A stretch of 64,000 nt of DNA from Nitratifractor salsuginis DSM 16511 (GTDB lineage: Bacteria; Campylobacterota; Campylobacteria; Campylobacterales; Sulfurovaceae). Made by a program: the position numbers and the translations under genes. The notes under the pieces were generated by a model. The model ran no database searches, had not been told where the DNA came from, and worked only from the letters and a program-made list of their open reading frames with translations. Where the stretch lies: NCBI RefSeq assembly GCF_000186245.1, contig NC_014935.1, forward strand, positions 1,922,001 to 1,986,000, written 5' to 3'. Of the stretch, positions 19,085-27,029 are shown one piece after another (the stretch's first letter is position 1; each line of letters begins with the position of its first letter).

Positions 19085-19175
19085 TTCAGACTTCCAACAG
19101 GGCTTCCCCTGACAGGGCGATCTCCCAAAGATGGAAGATCGTATTTAAGCTTGCGCCCCTATTGTCTTCAGTCAA
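19085..19175 (-). promoter_or_regulatory. Probable ribosomal L10 leader RNA
   Basis: The 121-base rplA-rplJ spacer contains, on the minus strand, CTGAAGACAATAGGGGCGC followed by GCTTAAAT. This resembles the conserved core of L10 leaders, to which the L10-L7/L12 complex binds to repress rplJL. Identification is by recall of the motif and position; no covariance-model search was possible. Confidence 0.5.
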
Positions 19176-19195
19176 GATGAAGGCCCGATCAGGCC

Positions 19196-19900
19196 TTATT
19201 TGATCTCCATCAGCTCGTTGGTATCGAGCTTGACAGAAGGACTCATTGTCAGGCTGAGGGCTGCATTCTGAATGTAGCGCCCCTTGGCACTGGCAGGCTT
19301 GGCGCGGTTGATCTTTTCAACAAACGCCGTGAGGTTTTCGATCAACTCTTTTTCACCGAAACTTGCCTTGCCGATACCGGCATGCATATTTCCTTTTTTG
19401 TCGACCCGAAAGTTGACCTGACCACCCTTGGCGTTTTTGACAGCCTGGGCGACATCCATGGTTACGGTTCCCGTCTTGGGGTTTGGCATCAGACCTTTGG
19501 GCCCAAGGATCCGTGCGACTTTACCAAGGACACCCATCATATCGGGAGTGGCGATAACGATATCGAAATCGATATTTCCGTTTTGGATCTGCTCGATCAA
19601 TTCGTCGCTACCGACCAAATCGGCACCGGCTGCTTTGGCCTCGTCGACCTTGTCACCTTTGGCAAAAACGGCGACACGGACATTTTTTCCCGTTCCGTGG
19701 GGAAGGACGACAGAACCGCGAATCATCTGATCCGCATGGCGTGGATCGACATTCAGGTTCATCGCGATCTCAACGGTTTCGTCGAATTTGGCAGATTTCA
19801 AGTCTTTGACCGTCTTGACAGCCTCTTCGACACCGTAAGCTTTGTTCTTATCGATTTTTTCGAGAAGAGCTTGTTTTCTTTTACTCATTTTCTTGGACAT
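19196..19900 (-). CDS. rplA: 50S ribosomal protein L1
   Basis: L1-stalk protein of 234 residues with the signature [31 protein letters not shown] (about 121-151). The ATG follows GCGGAGAATGAA. It is 56 bases downstream of rplK in the usual rplK-rplA-rplJ-rplL order. Confidence 0.97.
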   Translation of the reverse strand: MSKKMSKRKQALLEKIDKNKAYGVEEAVKTVKDLKSAKFDETVEIAMNLNVDPRHADQMIRGSVVLPHGTGKNVRVAVFAKGDKVDEAKAAGADLVGSDELIEQIQNGNIDFDIVIATPDMMGVLGKVARILGPKGLMPNPKTGTVTMDVAQAVKNAKGGQVNFRVDKKGNMHAGIGKASFGEKELIENLTAFVEKINRAKPASAKGRYIQNAALSLTMSPSVKLDTNELMEIK

Positions 19901-19956
19901 TTCATTCTCCGCTTAAATAGGCTCCCACTTTCTTTTGGATCCAAGTGGTCAAAGGA

Positions 19957-20382
19957 TCAGTCGACGATTTCGACACCCATACTTCGGCAGGAACCGGCGA
20001 TGATTTTCGCCGCTTGTTCCCGATCGTCGGTATTGAGGTCTTCAATCTTCAGATCGACGATTTTGAGCAGCTGTTCCTTGGTGATGGTAGCTACTTTGTT
20101 CAGAAGGGGGTTATCACTTCCCTTCTTGATACCGGCTTCCTTCATAATCAGGTCGCTAGCAGGCGGCTGCTTGGTTTCGAAGGTAAAGCTGCGGTCGGTA
20201 TACACGGTGATTTCGACGGGGATTTTGAACCCCATCTTGTCTTTGGTTTTTTCGTTGAACGCTTTGCAGAACTCCATGATGTTTACACCGCGCTGACCGA
20301 GAGCGGGACCGACCGGAGGTGAGGGGTTGGCCTGTCCGGCAGGAATCATCAATTTGAATTTTTCAGCAATCTTCTTTGCCAT
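19957..20382 (-). CDS. rplK: 50S ribosomal protein L11
   Basis: GTPase-associated-centre protein of 141 residues. The N-terminus [34 protein letters not shown] and C-terminal [10 protein letters not shown] are characteristic. It is 15 bases downstream of nusG. Confidence 0.97.
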   Translation of the reverse strand: MAKKIAEKFKLMIPAGQANPSPPVGPALGQRGVNIMEFCKAFNEKTKDKMGFKIPVEITVYTDRSFTFETKQPPASDLIMKEAGIKKGSDNPLLNKVATITKEQLLKIVDLKIEDLNTDDREQAAKIIAGSCRSMGVEIVD

Positions 20383-20397
20383 CGTCTGTTCCTTACT

Positions 20398-20928
20398 TTA
20401 GATTATTTTTTCCACTTGGGTATAGTCGATCTCGACAGGAGTGTTCCGCCCGAAGATCGATACATTGAGCTTCAACTTTCCGTGATCAAGATCGTACTCC
20501 TCAACCATTCCGGTAAAGTTCGCAAATGGTCCATCAATAATACGTACCATCTCACCCGGTTCGAAATCGACTTTCGGACGGGGAGGTTTTTTGTTCTCCA
20601 TCTTCTCCAGAATCAGCTTTATGTCCGATTCATTCAGGGGAGTCGGCGTCTTTTGCTCACCGATGAAGCGGGAGACTCGGGGAAGACTCTGGATTTTGTG
20701 CCAGAGATCGGTATCCAGATCGATATGTGCGAAGACATATCCGGAATAGAGCGAACGTTCCGTGATCTTTTTCTGGCCGTTTTTGACCTCGATCACCTCT
20801 TCGGTCGGGACAACGACCTTGTCGATGCGGTCCTGAAGACCGTAATCCTCGACCATCTGTTCGATCGCGCGTTTGACGGAGCGTTCACTTCCCGCATAGG
20901 TTTGGATTGCGTACCATTGATGAGCCAT
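20398..20928 (-). CDS. nusG: Transcription termination/antitermination factor NusG
   Basis: RNA polymerase-associated factor of 176 residues. NGN domain (MAHQWYAIQTYAGSE; YSGYVFAHIDLD) followed by a C-terminal KOW domain (PGEMVRIIDGPFANFTGMVEE). It is 15 bases after secE. Confidence 0.97.
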   Translation of the reverse strand: MAHQWYAIQTYAGSERSVKRAIEQMVEDYGLQDRIDKVVVPTEEVIEVKNGQKKITERSLYSGYVFAHIDLDTDLWHKIQSLPRVSRFIGEQKTPTPLNESDIKLILEKMENKKPPRPKVDFEPGEMVRIIDGPFANFTGMVEEYDLDHGKLKLNVSIFGRNTPVEIDYTQVEKII

Positions 20929-20943
20929 CGTTGAAAGCCTTGC

Positions 20944-21123
20944 TTATAGGGTTGAAGAGACAATGGCCGACATCAGCATGTCGACCAGTGCCAGGAAAAT
21001 AGATATTACGGTCACTACAAGCACGACAGCTACGAAAGCTTGACGGACTTGTACCTTGGTAGGGAAGATGACCTTATCAAGTTCTACTTTTGCGTCTTTG
21101 ATAAACTTTATCAGTTTGTTCAT
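20944..21123 (-). CDS. secE: Preprotein translocase subunit SecE
   Basis: Single-span inner-membrane subunit of SecYEG, 59 residues, with one transmembrane helix (FVAVVLVVTVISIFLALVDML) after the amphipathic segment KAELDKVIFPTK-like (VELDKVIFPTKVQVRQA). The ATG at 21121-21123 follows AAGAAGGTAGAT. The longer open frame reaching 21198 runs into tRNA-Trp and is not real. Confidence 0.94.
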   Translation of the reverse strand: MNKLIKFIKDAKVELDKVIFPTKVQVRQAFVAVVLVVTVISIFLALVDMLMSAIVSSTL

Positions 21124-21137
21124 ATCTACCTTCTTGA

Positions 21138-21213
21138 TGGCAGGCCAAGAGGGACTCGAACCCCCGACACCTGGTTTTGGAGACCAGTGCTCTACCAACT
21201 GAGCTATTGGCCT
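21138..21213 (-). tRNA. tRNA-Trp (CCA)
   Basis: Complete cloverleaf of 76 bases. Acceptor arms AGGCCAA/TTGGCCT, D arm AGCTCAGTTGGTAGAGC, anticodon loop CTCCAAA giving CCA, T arm GGGGGTTCGAGTCCC, and an encoded 3' CCA. It lies between rpmG and secE as in other Campylobacterota. Confidence 0.96.
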
Positions 21214-21237
21214 ATCTGATAAGAAGAGCGAAGCCTC

Positions 21238-21390
21238 TTAGAGCTTCATCTCTTTATGGACCGTATGGGTCTTACACCACTTGCAATACTTGCGCAGGGC
21301 GAGTTTCTCTGTGGTGTTTTTCTTGTTTTTGGTTGTGTGGTAATTGCGACGTGTGCACTTTTCACAACCGAGATGAACAGTTTCTCTCAT
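21238..21390 (-). CDS. rpmG: 50S ribosomal protein L33
   Basis: 50-residue ribosomal protein that is easily missed because it is short. It begins [20 protein letters not shown] and has a second pair KYCKWC near 36-41. The four cysteines make it the zinc-binding (C+) form of L33. It lies between tuf and tRNA-Trp. Confidence 0.95.
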   Translation of the reverse strand: MRETVHLGCEKCTRRNYHTTKNKKNTTEKLALRKYCKWCKTHTVHKEMKL

Positions 21391-21432
21391 CGTTACTCCA
21401 ATCTTTACCGGTTAAACCGGCTTTGGGTGTAA

Positions 21433-22641
21433 TTACTCGATAATCTTGGTAACAACACCGGCACCAACGGTCCGACCACCCTCACGGATAGCGAAGCGGG
21501 TTCCTTCTTCGAGAGCGATCGGAGCGATCAGCTCAACATTCAGCTTAACGTTGTCACCGGGCATAACCATCTCGGTACCCTCGGGGAGGATAACGGAACC
21601 GGTTACGTCGGTTGTCCGGACGTAGAACTGAGGACGATAGTTGTTGAAGAAAGGAGTATGGCGACCACCTTCCTCTTTGGTCAGGACGTAAACCTCAGCC
21701 TCGAACTTGGTGTGAGGAGTGATGGAACCGGGCTGGCAGAGAACCATACCGCGCTGAACATCCTCTTTGGCAGTACCACGGAGGAGGACACCACAGTTGT
21801 CACCTGCTTCACCGCAATCCATCTCTTTACGGAACATCTCGACACCGGTAACGGTCGTCTTCTGAGTATCTTTCAGACCAACGATCTCTACTTCGTCACC
21901 GACGCAGACTTTACCACGCTCGATCTTACCGGTAACAACGGTACCACGCCCCTGGATGGAGAAGATGTCCTCGATGGGCATCAGGAAGGGCTTGTCGGTC
22001 TCACGCTCGGGATCGGGAATGTAGTTGTCTACCTCTTCCATCAGCTTGAGGATCTTTTCAGACCACTCACCCAGTTGACCTTTTTTGGCCTCTTCGAGTG
22101 CCTGGTAGGCGGAACCGGCTACGATGGGAGTGTCGTCACCGGGGAACTCGTACTCGTTGAGGAGTTCGCGAACTTCCATCTCGACCAGTTCGAGCATCTC
22201 TTCTTTGTCCTCTTCATCAAGCTGATCTTCTTTGTTCAGGAAGACAACGATGTAAGGAACACCAACCTGGCGGGAGAGGAGGATGTGCTCACGAGTCTGA
22301 GCCATCGGGCCGTCGGTCGCGGCGATAACCAGGATCGCACCGTCCATCTGAGCCGCACCGGTAATCATGTTTTTGACGTAGTCGGCGTGGCCGGGGCAGT
22401 CGACGTGAGCGTAGTGACGCTTGTCAGTCTCATATTCAACGTGAGAAGTTGCGATGGTAATACCGCGCTCGCGCTCTTCGGGAGCGTTGTCGATCTGATC
22501 GTAGTCCATCATCTCCGAGTTGTTCTTGTTGGCAAGCACTGCAGTGATGGCAGCGGTCAGCGTAGTCTTTCCGTGGTCAACGTGACCGATGGTACCAATG
22601 TTGACGTGAGGTTTGGTACGCTCAAATTTTTCTTTAGCCAT
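21433..22641 (-). CDS. tuf: Translation elongation factor Tu
   Basis: Aminoacyl-tRNA carrier GTPase, 402 residues. G1 [10 protein letters not shown] (about 19-28), G3 [26 protein letters not shown]4 given as NKED rather than the common NKxD variants, and conserved domain II/III sequences such as [13 protein letters not shown]. The ATG follows AGGAGAACACA. Its own promoter appears to lie in the 135-base spacer after tRNA-Thr. Confidence 0.98.
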   Translation of the reverse strand: MAKEKFERTKPHVNIGTIGHVDHGKTTLTAAITAVLANKNNSEMMDYDQIDNAPEERERGITIATSHVEYETDKRHYAHVDCPGHADYVKNMITGAAQMDGAILVIAATDGPMAQTREHILLSRQVGVPYIVVFLNKEDQLDEEDKEEMLELVEMEVRELLNEYEFPGDDTPIVAGSAYQALEEAKKGQLGEWSEKILKLMEEVDNYIPDPERETDKPFLMPIEDIFSIQGRGTVVTGKIERGKVCVGDEVEIVGLKDTQKTTVTGVEMFRKEMDCGEAGDNCGVLLRGTAKEDVQRGMVLCQPGSITPHTKFEAEVYVLTKEEGGRHTPFFNNYRPQFYVRTTDVTGSVILPEGTEMVMPGDNVKLNVELIAPIALEEGTRFAIREGGRTVGAGVVTKIIE

Positions 22642-22669
22642 TGTGTTCTCCTAGCTTTGTAATTTGCGG

Positions 22670-22684
22670 CTGATATTATATCAG
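22670..22684 (-). promoter_or_regulatory. tuf -10 box embedded in a perfect palindrome
   Basis: CTGATATTATATCAG is a 6+3+6 perfect palindrome. Read on the minus strand it contains TATAAT (22675-22680), 34 bases upstream of the tuf start codon. A promoter function is likely; operator function of the palindrome is speculation. Confidence 0.45.
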
Positions 22685-22776
22685 AATCTGCTTAGACCCC
22701 ATGCCCAACACTATGGACAAGACTCCAACCCCGAGGTTGTACTCCTGTCCATATTCAGCCGATTAGTATGGTAGTC

Positions 22777-22851
22777 TGGAGCCCAGAAGCGGATTTGAAC
22801 CGCCGACCTCTTCCTTACCAAGGAAGTGCTCTGCCCCTGAGCTATCTGGGC
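22777..22851 (-). tRNA. tRNA-Thr (GGT)
   Basis: 75-base cloverleaf. Acceptor GCCCAGA/TCTGGGC, anticodon stem CTTCC/GGAAG with loop TTGGTAA giving GGT, T arm GCGGTTCAAATCCGC, encoded CCA. It is the last of four clustered tRNAs upstream of tuf. Confidence 0.95.
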
Positions 22852-22952
22852 GTTGAAAAGATATGGTGAATTGTTATCAGTGTGTAAGCTTCAACTGTGA
22901 AGATACATTTTCAAAGAAAAATGCAGAACAGTTATTCAGCTCCCAGTATCTT

Positions 22953-23029
22953 TGGAGCGGGAGACGGGACTCGAACCCGCGACCCTCAGCTTGGAAGGCT
23001 GACGCTCTAGCCAACTGAGCTACTCCCGC
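22953..23029 (-). tRNA. tRNA-Gly (TCC)
   Basis: 77-base cloverleaf. Acceptor GCGGGAG/CTCCCGC, anticodon loop CTTCCAA giving TCC, T arm GCGGGTTCGAGTCCCGT, encoded CCA. Confidence 0.95.
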
Positions 23030-23036
23030 GTCATTA

Positions 23037-23122
<86 letters not shown>

Positions 23123-23170
23123 ATCGATAAAATAATACCGGTCAAACACTGACACGATTCTTTTTTGCAA

Positions 23171-23247
23171 TGGAGCTGGTGATGGGACTCGAACCCGCGA
23201 CCTGCTGATTACAAATCAGCTGCTCTAGCCAACTGAGCTACACCAGC
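23171..23247 (-). tRNA. tRNA-Thr (TGT)
   Basis: 77-base cloverleaf. Acceptor GCTGGTG/CACCAGC, anticodon loop TTTGTAA giving TGT, T arm GCGGGTTCGAGTCCCAT, encoded CCA. It is the first gene of the tRNA cluster, just after a TATAAT. Confidence 0.95.
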
Positions 23248-23275
23248 ACCGTGTTCCATCGCAAAATGGACCCGA

Positions 23276-23281
23276 ATTATA
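23276..23281 (-). promoter_or_regulatory. Probable -10 box of the tRNA-tuf transcription unit
   Basis: TATAAT on the minus strand, 28 bases before the 5' end of tRNA-Thr(TGT). The surrounding ATTATAAT is self-complementary; the gene order makes the minus-strand reading the relevant one. Confidence 0.5.
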
Positions 23282-23347
23282 ATCGAGAGTTCCTTAAACA
23301 ATCATTAAACAAGCGAGATTTTGACAATTTTCTTTCAGGCAATGGGG

Positions 23348-23353
23348 TATAAT
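23348..23353 (+). promoter_or_regulatory. Probable -10 box for yaaA
   Basis: TATAAT, 32 bases before the chosen yaaA start. A TTGACA lies at 23321-23326, but the 21-base gap is longer than the usual 16-18, so it may not be the matching -35. Confidence 0.45.
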
Positions 23354-23385
23354 TCATCCATTACATAAGATTGGAGAAATTTTCT

Positions 23386-24138
23386 ATGCTCAAAATACTC
23401 CTGGCTCCAAGCGAAGGAAAGCGGCAGGGCGGTTCCGGAACCTTTGATCCCTGCGCACTCCTCTTTGAAGAACTTTGCCCGCTTCGCAAGAGGCTTCTCT
23501 CGGTTTACCGGGATATACTGCAAAGCGGTGATCCTCATAGATTGCAAACCCTCTTCGGTCTTAAAAAGGAGGAGGAGATCAAATACTACGCCGCATTGGA
23601 TCCCCTGAAAAGTCCCGTACTCAAAGCGGTCGAGCGTTACTCGGGAGTGGCCTATCAATATCTGGACTACCCTTCCCTCCCCGCCGAAGCGAAAGAGTAT
23701 GTCGACAGACAGCTCATTATCTTCTCCAATCTTTTCGGTCCGGTCCGGGCCAGCGATCCCCTTCCGGAATACCGCCTGAAACAGGGAAACCCCTTGGGTG
23801 AACTTCGCACAGAACAGGAATACAAAGCGGCAGCCACACCGCTGCTGGACCGATCACTCGATTCGGTAGATATTCTGGATCTTCGCGCCGGCTACTACGA
23901 CAAATTCTACAAACCCTCCCATCCTCATACAACGATGAAATTTCTCAAAAACGGCAAAGTGGTCAGCCATTGGGCCAAAGCCTATCGGGGATGGGTCTTG
24001 CGTCATTTGGCGCTTAACAGGGTCGAAAGTCTCGAGGAGCTTTTAGCCCTCCCGATCCCGGGATTGGAGCTTTTGGAGATCCGGGAAAAGAAAATCCGCA
24101 GAGAAATCCTCTATGCAATCGATGAGGATGCGCTTTGA
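23386..24138 (+). CDS. yaaA: YaaA-family peroxide-stress protein (DUF328)
   Basis: Protein of 250 residues of the UPF0246/YaaA family. In E. coli YaaA limits intracellular free iron and DNA damage during H2O2 stress. Typical features are the N-terminal LLAPSEGKRQGGSG (about 5-18), the central RYSGVAYQYLDYPSLP and the late DLRAGYYDKF. The ATG at 23386 follows TTGGAGAAA; a TTG at 23371 is in frame but lies on that ribosome binding site. Confidence 0.88.
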   Translation: MLKILLAPSEGKRQGGSGTFDPCALLFEELCPLRKRLLSVYRDILQSGDPHRLQTLFGLKKEEEIKYYAALDPLKSPVLKAVERYSGVAYQYLDYPSLPAEAKEYVDRQLIIFSNLFGPVRASDPLPEYRLKQGNPLGELRTEQEYKAAATPLLDRSLDSVDILDLRAGYYDKFYKPSHPHTTMKFLKNGKVVSHWAKAYRGWVLRHLALNRVESLEELLALPIPGLELLEIREKKIRREILYAIDEDAL

Positions 24139-24183
24139 GCGGTCTAAATATCTAGGCAATCTTTAGCTAGGAAAAGGAGAAGT

Positions 24184-24504
24184 ATGTTCGAAATAGGTGC
24201 AAAAATAGATGCGGGATGGTCCAGCGACAACAAGCAGAAAAAGAAATCGAAGAGCTCGGAAGACGCTTTGCCTCCCGAAAAGCATACACTGAAAATCCGC
24301 CTGGAAAAGAGGCGGGGGAAATGGGTCACCCTGTGCAGCCCTTTCCGGCTTCCCCGCGAAGAGAAATCTCGACTCCTCTCCTCTTTGAAAAAAGAGCTCG
24401 GCTGCGGCGGGACTTTCAAAGAGGAAACACTCGAGCTTCAGGGGAAACGATCCGAAGAGCTCCGGCAAGCCCTGAAACAGAGAGGCTTTTCCAAAACAAA
24501 CTGA
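24184..24504 (+). CDS. SUI1/YciH-like translation-factor-related protein
   Basis: 106-residue protein of the eIF1/SUI1 fold family found in some bacteria. The recognisable core is HTLKIRLEKRRGKWVTL (about 34-50) with ELGCGGTFKEETLELQGKR (about 72-90), matching the family pattern KxLGxGGxxKxxxIxLQGD. The ATG follows AAAAGGAGAAGT. The bacterial role is poorly defined. It lies 45 bases after yaaA and its stop almost touches that of the convergent DUF309 gene. Confidence 0.83.
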   Translation: MFEIGAKIDAGWSSDNKQKKKSKSSEDALPPEKHTLKIRLEKRRGKWVTLCSPFRLPREEKSRLLSSLKKELGCGGTFKEETLELQGKRSEELRQALKQRGFSKTN

Positions 24505-24505
24505 C

Positions 24506-24826
24506 TCAGATCTCCCAGGACCGTCTCAGAGATTCGACCAGTTCATAGGCCGCATCCAAGCGTTTCTCCCGTCGAATTCTTTTGAGGTACCCCTCCATCG
24601 CCATCGCAGCGACACGGCGGGACTTGGGGCGCTTGCGTCGCAGATGCTCGAAGGCGATCGCTGCGTTGATCAGTCCCTTGACCGGCGAAGCCAGGGGGTC
24701 ATTGCGCCGGCGGAGGGGATGCCACGCCTCCTCCAGCACTTCGTGCGCTTCGAAAAATTCCCCCCGGCTCAGACAATGGCAAAATGCTCTCAAAGCCCCA
24801 TCGAGATCTTCATTCTCCCTCGGCAT
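24506..24826 (-). CDS. DUF309 family protein
   Basis: 106 residues, all helical, with the family hallmark FFEAHEVLEEAWH (about 23-35) and KGLINAAIAFEHLRR (about 50-64). Function is unknown for the family. It overlaps the upstream small gene by 17 bases, making it the last gene of a tight three-gene operon (25258 to 24506). Confidence 0.85.
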   Translation of the reverse strand: MPRENEDLDGALRAFCHCLSRGEFFEAHEVLEEAWHPLRRRNDPLASPVKGLINAAIAFEHLRRKRPKSRRVAAMAMEGYLKRIRREKRLDAAYELVESLRRSWEI

Positions 24827-25076
24827 TGTCCAGAACCTTTCGGGGATAGAAACGCTTGATCCTGTATCCGTCTCGGCTCATCTCGTCTTCCGGATCGAAA
24901 TCGTACTCTTCAAAAAAATCATTGAGAATGGCTGCCAAATATTTGAGCCGATCCTCTACCGGAAGCTCGGGGAAGGTCTCACTCAAAAAACTATAGAGAT
25001 CCCGATCCTGCAATTGTGCCCGGGTATGAAGTTTCAAAATATTTCCCCGACTCAGATCCAGTGCTTTCTCAGACAT
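24810..25076 (-). CDS. Hypothetical protein, middle gene of a three-gene operon
   Basis: 88 residues, acidic and basic rich (FFEEYDFDPEDEMSRDGYRIKRFYPRK), no signal peptide, membrane segment or cysteine motif. I do not recognise it. The ATG shares one base with the stop codon of the gene upstream (TGATG), and its end overlaps the DUF309 gene by 17 bases, so it is almost certainly translated. Confidence 0.7.
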   Translation of the reverse strand: MSEKALDLSRGNILKLHTRAQLQDRDLYSFLSETFPELPVEDRLKYLAAILNDFFEEYDFDPEDEMSRDGYRIKRFYPRKVLDNAEGE

Positions 25077-25258
25077 CAGAGATACCCCCTTTTCACTATC
25101 CCTGCAGCCATCGCCAGGGAGTAGCCGTCATTGTTATATCCTACTTCGTGACATTTTTCACTTCTGTCCACGCAGAAAAAATCCCGATCTTCCACAATCT
25201 CCTCCCATTGTGTGATTTTGCATTCCCGGATATGTTCAGCCACGCTATCACATATCAT
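25076..25258 (-). CDS. Small hypothetical protein, first gene of a three-gene operon
   Basis: About 60 residues (MICDSVAEHIRECKITQW...). The frame opens at a GTG at 25264, but the ATG at 25256-25258 sits 5 bases after GAGGAG and is preferred. The stop codon overlaps the next ATG. Not recognised. Confidence 0.6.
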   Translation of the reverse strand: MICDSVAEHIRECKITQWEEIVEDRDFFCVDRSEKCHEVGYNNDGYSLAMAAGIVKRGYL

Positions 25259-25316
25259 TTTCACTCCTCGCTACTTCATATCTAGGGCAGTCTGGCAAGA
25301 AGTCATTGATCTTCCT

Positions 25317-25973
25317 TTAAAGTCTTTCAATGTTTCCGACCACCCGCCCCACGATCTCTACCTGATCGGGAGACAATACTTCCGGAGTATAGAGAGGATT
25401 ATCCGAAATCAGTTCCACCATCCCGTCCGCGCGGCGGCGTATTCTTTTGATGAAAAGACCGTTTCCCGTCGCCGCCACGAAAATCCCGTCCTTACTCGGG
25501 TCCGTCTGCTCTCGATCGATAAAGACGATCGAACCGTCAGGCAGTGTAGGCTCCATCGATTCACCTTCCACATGAATCGCTTCGATTCCTTTGGAAGGAT
25601 AAGCTCCGACCAGATTCTCCATCAGCGTGCGGTCCACATCGATATACTCATAATTCTCATTGAAGACATCCGCCCCTCCCCCGGCACTGGCTCGGATATC
25701 GGCGAAATAGCGGACTCGGAAAAATTTCCCTGTCTCTTCCACCAGCATCTCCGCCGGCTGATCAAAAAATAGCCAGTTGATGCTGATCTTTCGCCGGGCA
25801 CAGAACTCCATGATCTCCTTGTAGGGAATGGAGCCCCTTTTTTTCATCGTGGCGAATGTCGCTTGCCCGATCCCCAGTTCCGCCGCGACATCTTTGTCGT
25901 AAACCTTTCCGCCGATCTTTTTCGTCGAAATGATATCCTTTATTCTCTCGATCACTTCATTGAAATCCACCAT
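25317..25973 (-). CDS. S24 (LexA/CI-like) self-cleaving transcriptional repressor
   Basis: 218 residues. The N-terminal HTH is about residues 20-65 (VYDKDVAAELGIGQATFATMKKRGSIP). A linker follows with a likely Ala97-Gly98 autocleavage bond (RASAGGGAD), then an S24 peptidase domain. Its nucleophile is Ser139 (EGESMEPTL) and its general base Lys176 (LFIKRI), 37 residues apart as in LexA. This is the layout of phage CI-type repressors and LexA-like regulators rather than LexA itself. The ATG follows AAGGAGCAGTT. A perfect palindrome overlaps its own promoter, so autoregulation is likely (inference). Confidence 0.88.
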   Translation of the reverse strand: MVDFNEVIERIKDIISTKKIGGKVYDKDVAAELGIGQATFATMKKRGSIPYKEIMEFCARRKISINWLFFDQPAEMLVEETGKFFRVRYFADIRASAGGGADVFNENYEYIDVDRTLMENLVGAYPSKGIEAIHVEGESMEPTLPDGSIVFIDREQTDPSKDGIFVAATGNGLFIKRIRRRADGMVELISDNPLYTPEVLSPDQVEIVGRVVGNIERL

Positions 25974-26002
25974 AACTGCTCCTTAGTGCATTAATATTCT
26001 TA

Positions 26003-26037
26003 ATTATAGTATCAATTTCTTTAAAATATGTCATATT
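26003..26037 (-). promoter_or_regulatory. Promoter and palindromic operator candidate of the S24 repressor
   Basis: Minus-strand TATAAT at 26003-26008, 30 bases before the repressor ATG. The perfect palindrome AATATG-T-CATATT at 26025-26037 lies about where the -35 should be. This arrangement suits self-repression. The divergent spacer to the small ORF at 26107 is very AT-rich throughout. Confidence 0.5.
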
Positions 26038-26106
26038 GAAATATTGTGAGTGTGTATTTTAAATTTATGAAACAATTCTAAAATAAAAGATTTGGAAAGG
26101 GATGAA

Positions 26107-26241
26107 ATGAAAATCAGGAAAGATAGAAAAATCCTTCTTCAAGCCCTGAAGTCGGGCTTGTCGACAGCTGCAGAGCTTGCCGCCTATATTCGCAGACTTG
26201 AAAGTGCCTCGACAAGGCTTAGCCTCAGCTCTCAGGCGTAA
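26107..26241 (+). CDS. Small 44-residue ORF divergent from the S24 repressor
   Basis: Reads MKIRKDRKILLQALKSGLST and ends LSLSSQA. The N-terminus is strongly basic and LLQALKSGLSTAAELAAYI resembles a winged-helix or HTH first half. It starts 7 bases after GGAAAGGG, with TAAAAT at 26079-26084 as possible -10. It overlaps the convergent DUF2853 gene by 10 bases. Position opposite a CI-like repressor suggests a Cro-like or regulated partner, but the function is unknown and expression is unproven. Confidence 0.45.
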   Translation: MKIRKDRKILLQALKSGLSTAAELAAYIRRLESASTRLSLSSQA

Positions 26242-26573
26242 ACGGACTCTTTTTTTAACTTCTTAGCCAGGAGAGCATAGAAGAGTGCACGATATTTGTT
26301 GCGGTTTGAGCTGCCCATCTCTTGACACACCTCTTTGATCACCGCATCAAGTTTGTCATCACTCTCCGTAAGCCCCAGTTTCTTTTTCAAAAAGTTCTTC
26401 CGTACTCGTTCCAACTCCGAAGCATCGGAGCAGGAAACGGTCTCGGCATCTCTATTGTAGATCGATGGCCCCAAGCCGTTGGTTACCTTCTCGATCAACT
26501 CCTCGTCTAGATTGAGGTTGAGTTCTTTGGCCGCTTTTTTGTAAAGGGCCAGCTTCTCATCTTTTTTGCTCAT
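26232..26573 (-). CDS. DUF2853 family protein
   Basis: 113 residues matching DUF2853 along its length: GLGPSIYNRDAETVSCSD (about 33-50), VRKNFLKKKLGL and GSSNRNKYRALFYALLAKK. A structural protein of unknown function, probably cytosolic and helical. The ATG follows GGAAGGAAC, with TATAAT at 26608-26613. Confidence 0.85.
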   Translation of the reverse strand: MSKKDEKLALYKKAAKELNLNLDEELIEKVTNGLGPSIYNRDAETVSCSDASELERVRKNFLKKKLGLTESDDKLDAVIKEVCQEMGSSNRNKYRALFYALLAKKLKKESVYA

Positions 26574-26607
26574 GTTCCTTCCTCCTTATTATTGTTCTGT
26601 GGATACG

Positions 26608-26613
26608 ATTATA
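26608..26613 (-). promoter_or_regulatory. Probable -10 box for the DUF2853 gene
   Basis: TATAAT on the minus strand, 35 bases before the ATG, in the spacer after queF. Confidence 0.4.
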
Positions 26614-26650
26614 TTATGCCACAAAATATAAAGAGAAAGTTGCAAAGTAA

Positions 26651-27028
26651 TTACATCGTATCACTATCAATCGTGATCACCGTATGGACATTCCCCCGGG
26701 GATTGAAATCCGCAACCAACTTCATATGTTTTGGCTTTAGTTTTCCATAGAGCGTGTCAAAAATCTCATTGGCCGCATTTTCGTGGGAAATGTAACGGTC
26801 CATAAAACTGTTGATATAGAGTTTCAGCGCTTTGAGCTCGATGACCTTTTTATCCGGAACATAGCTCAGATGGAGCGTCGCAAAATCGGGATAGCCCGAG
26901 CGGGGGCATCTGCACATAAACTCAGGAAGCTCAATATCGATTGTATACTCTTTTTCATGCTCATTGGACCAAAAATTCTCTGCCCTATTGATATCGAAAT
27001 CTTTGATCTCTTTCTCGCCGTATTTCAT
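26651..27028 (-). CDS. queF: NADPH-dependent 7-cyano-7-deazaguanine reductase
   Basis: Reduces preQ0 to preQ1 in queuosine synthesis. 125 residues, the short unimodular type. The nucleophile is Cys41 in FMCRCPRSGYPDFA, and the substrate-binding ELKALKLYINSFMDRYISHEN (about 65-85) is intact. The ATG follows AAGGAGTCTTAGA and lies one base after the stop of the GGDEF-EAL gene, so queF is probably the last gene of the gyrB transcript. Confidence 0.95.
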   Translation of the reverse strand: MKYGEKEIKDFDINRAENFWSNEHEKEYTIDIELPEFMCRCPRSGYPDFATLHLSYVPDKKVIELKALKLYINSFMDRYISHENAANEIFDTLYGKLKPKHMKLVADFNPRGNVHTVITIDSDTM

Positions 27029-27029
27029 T

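Noticed and set aside
20944-21198. 84-residue version of SecE
   Set aside because: The extra N-terminus is translated from tRNA-Trp; the ATG at 21123 has its own ribosome binding site.
25317-26573. Intact prophage around the S24 repressor
   Set aside because: No integrase, terminase or structural genes nearby; flanking genes are housekeeping.
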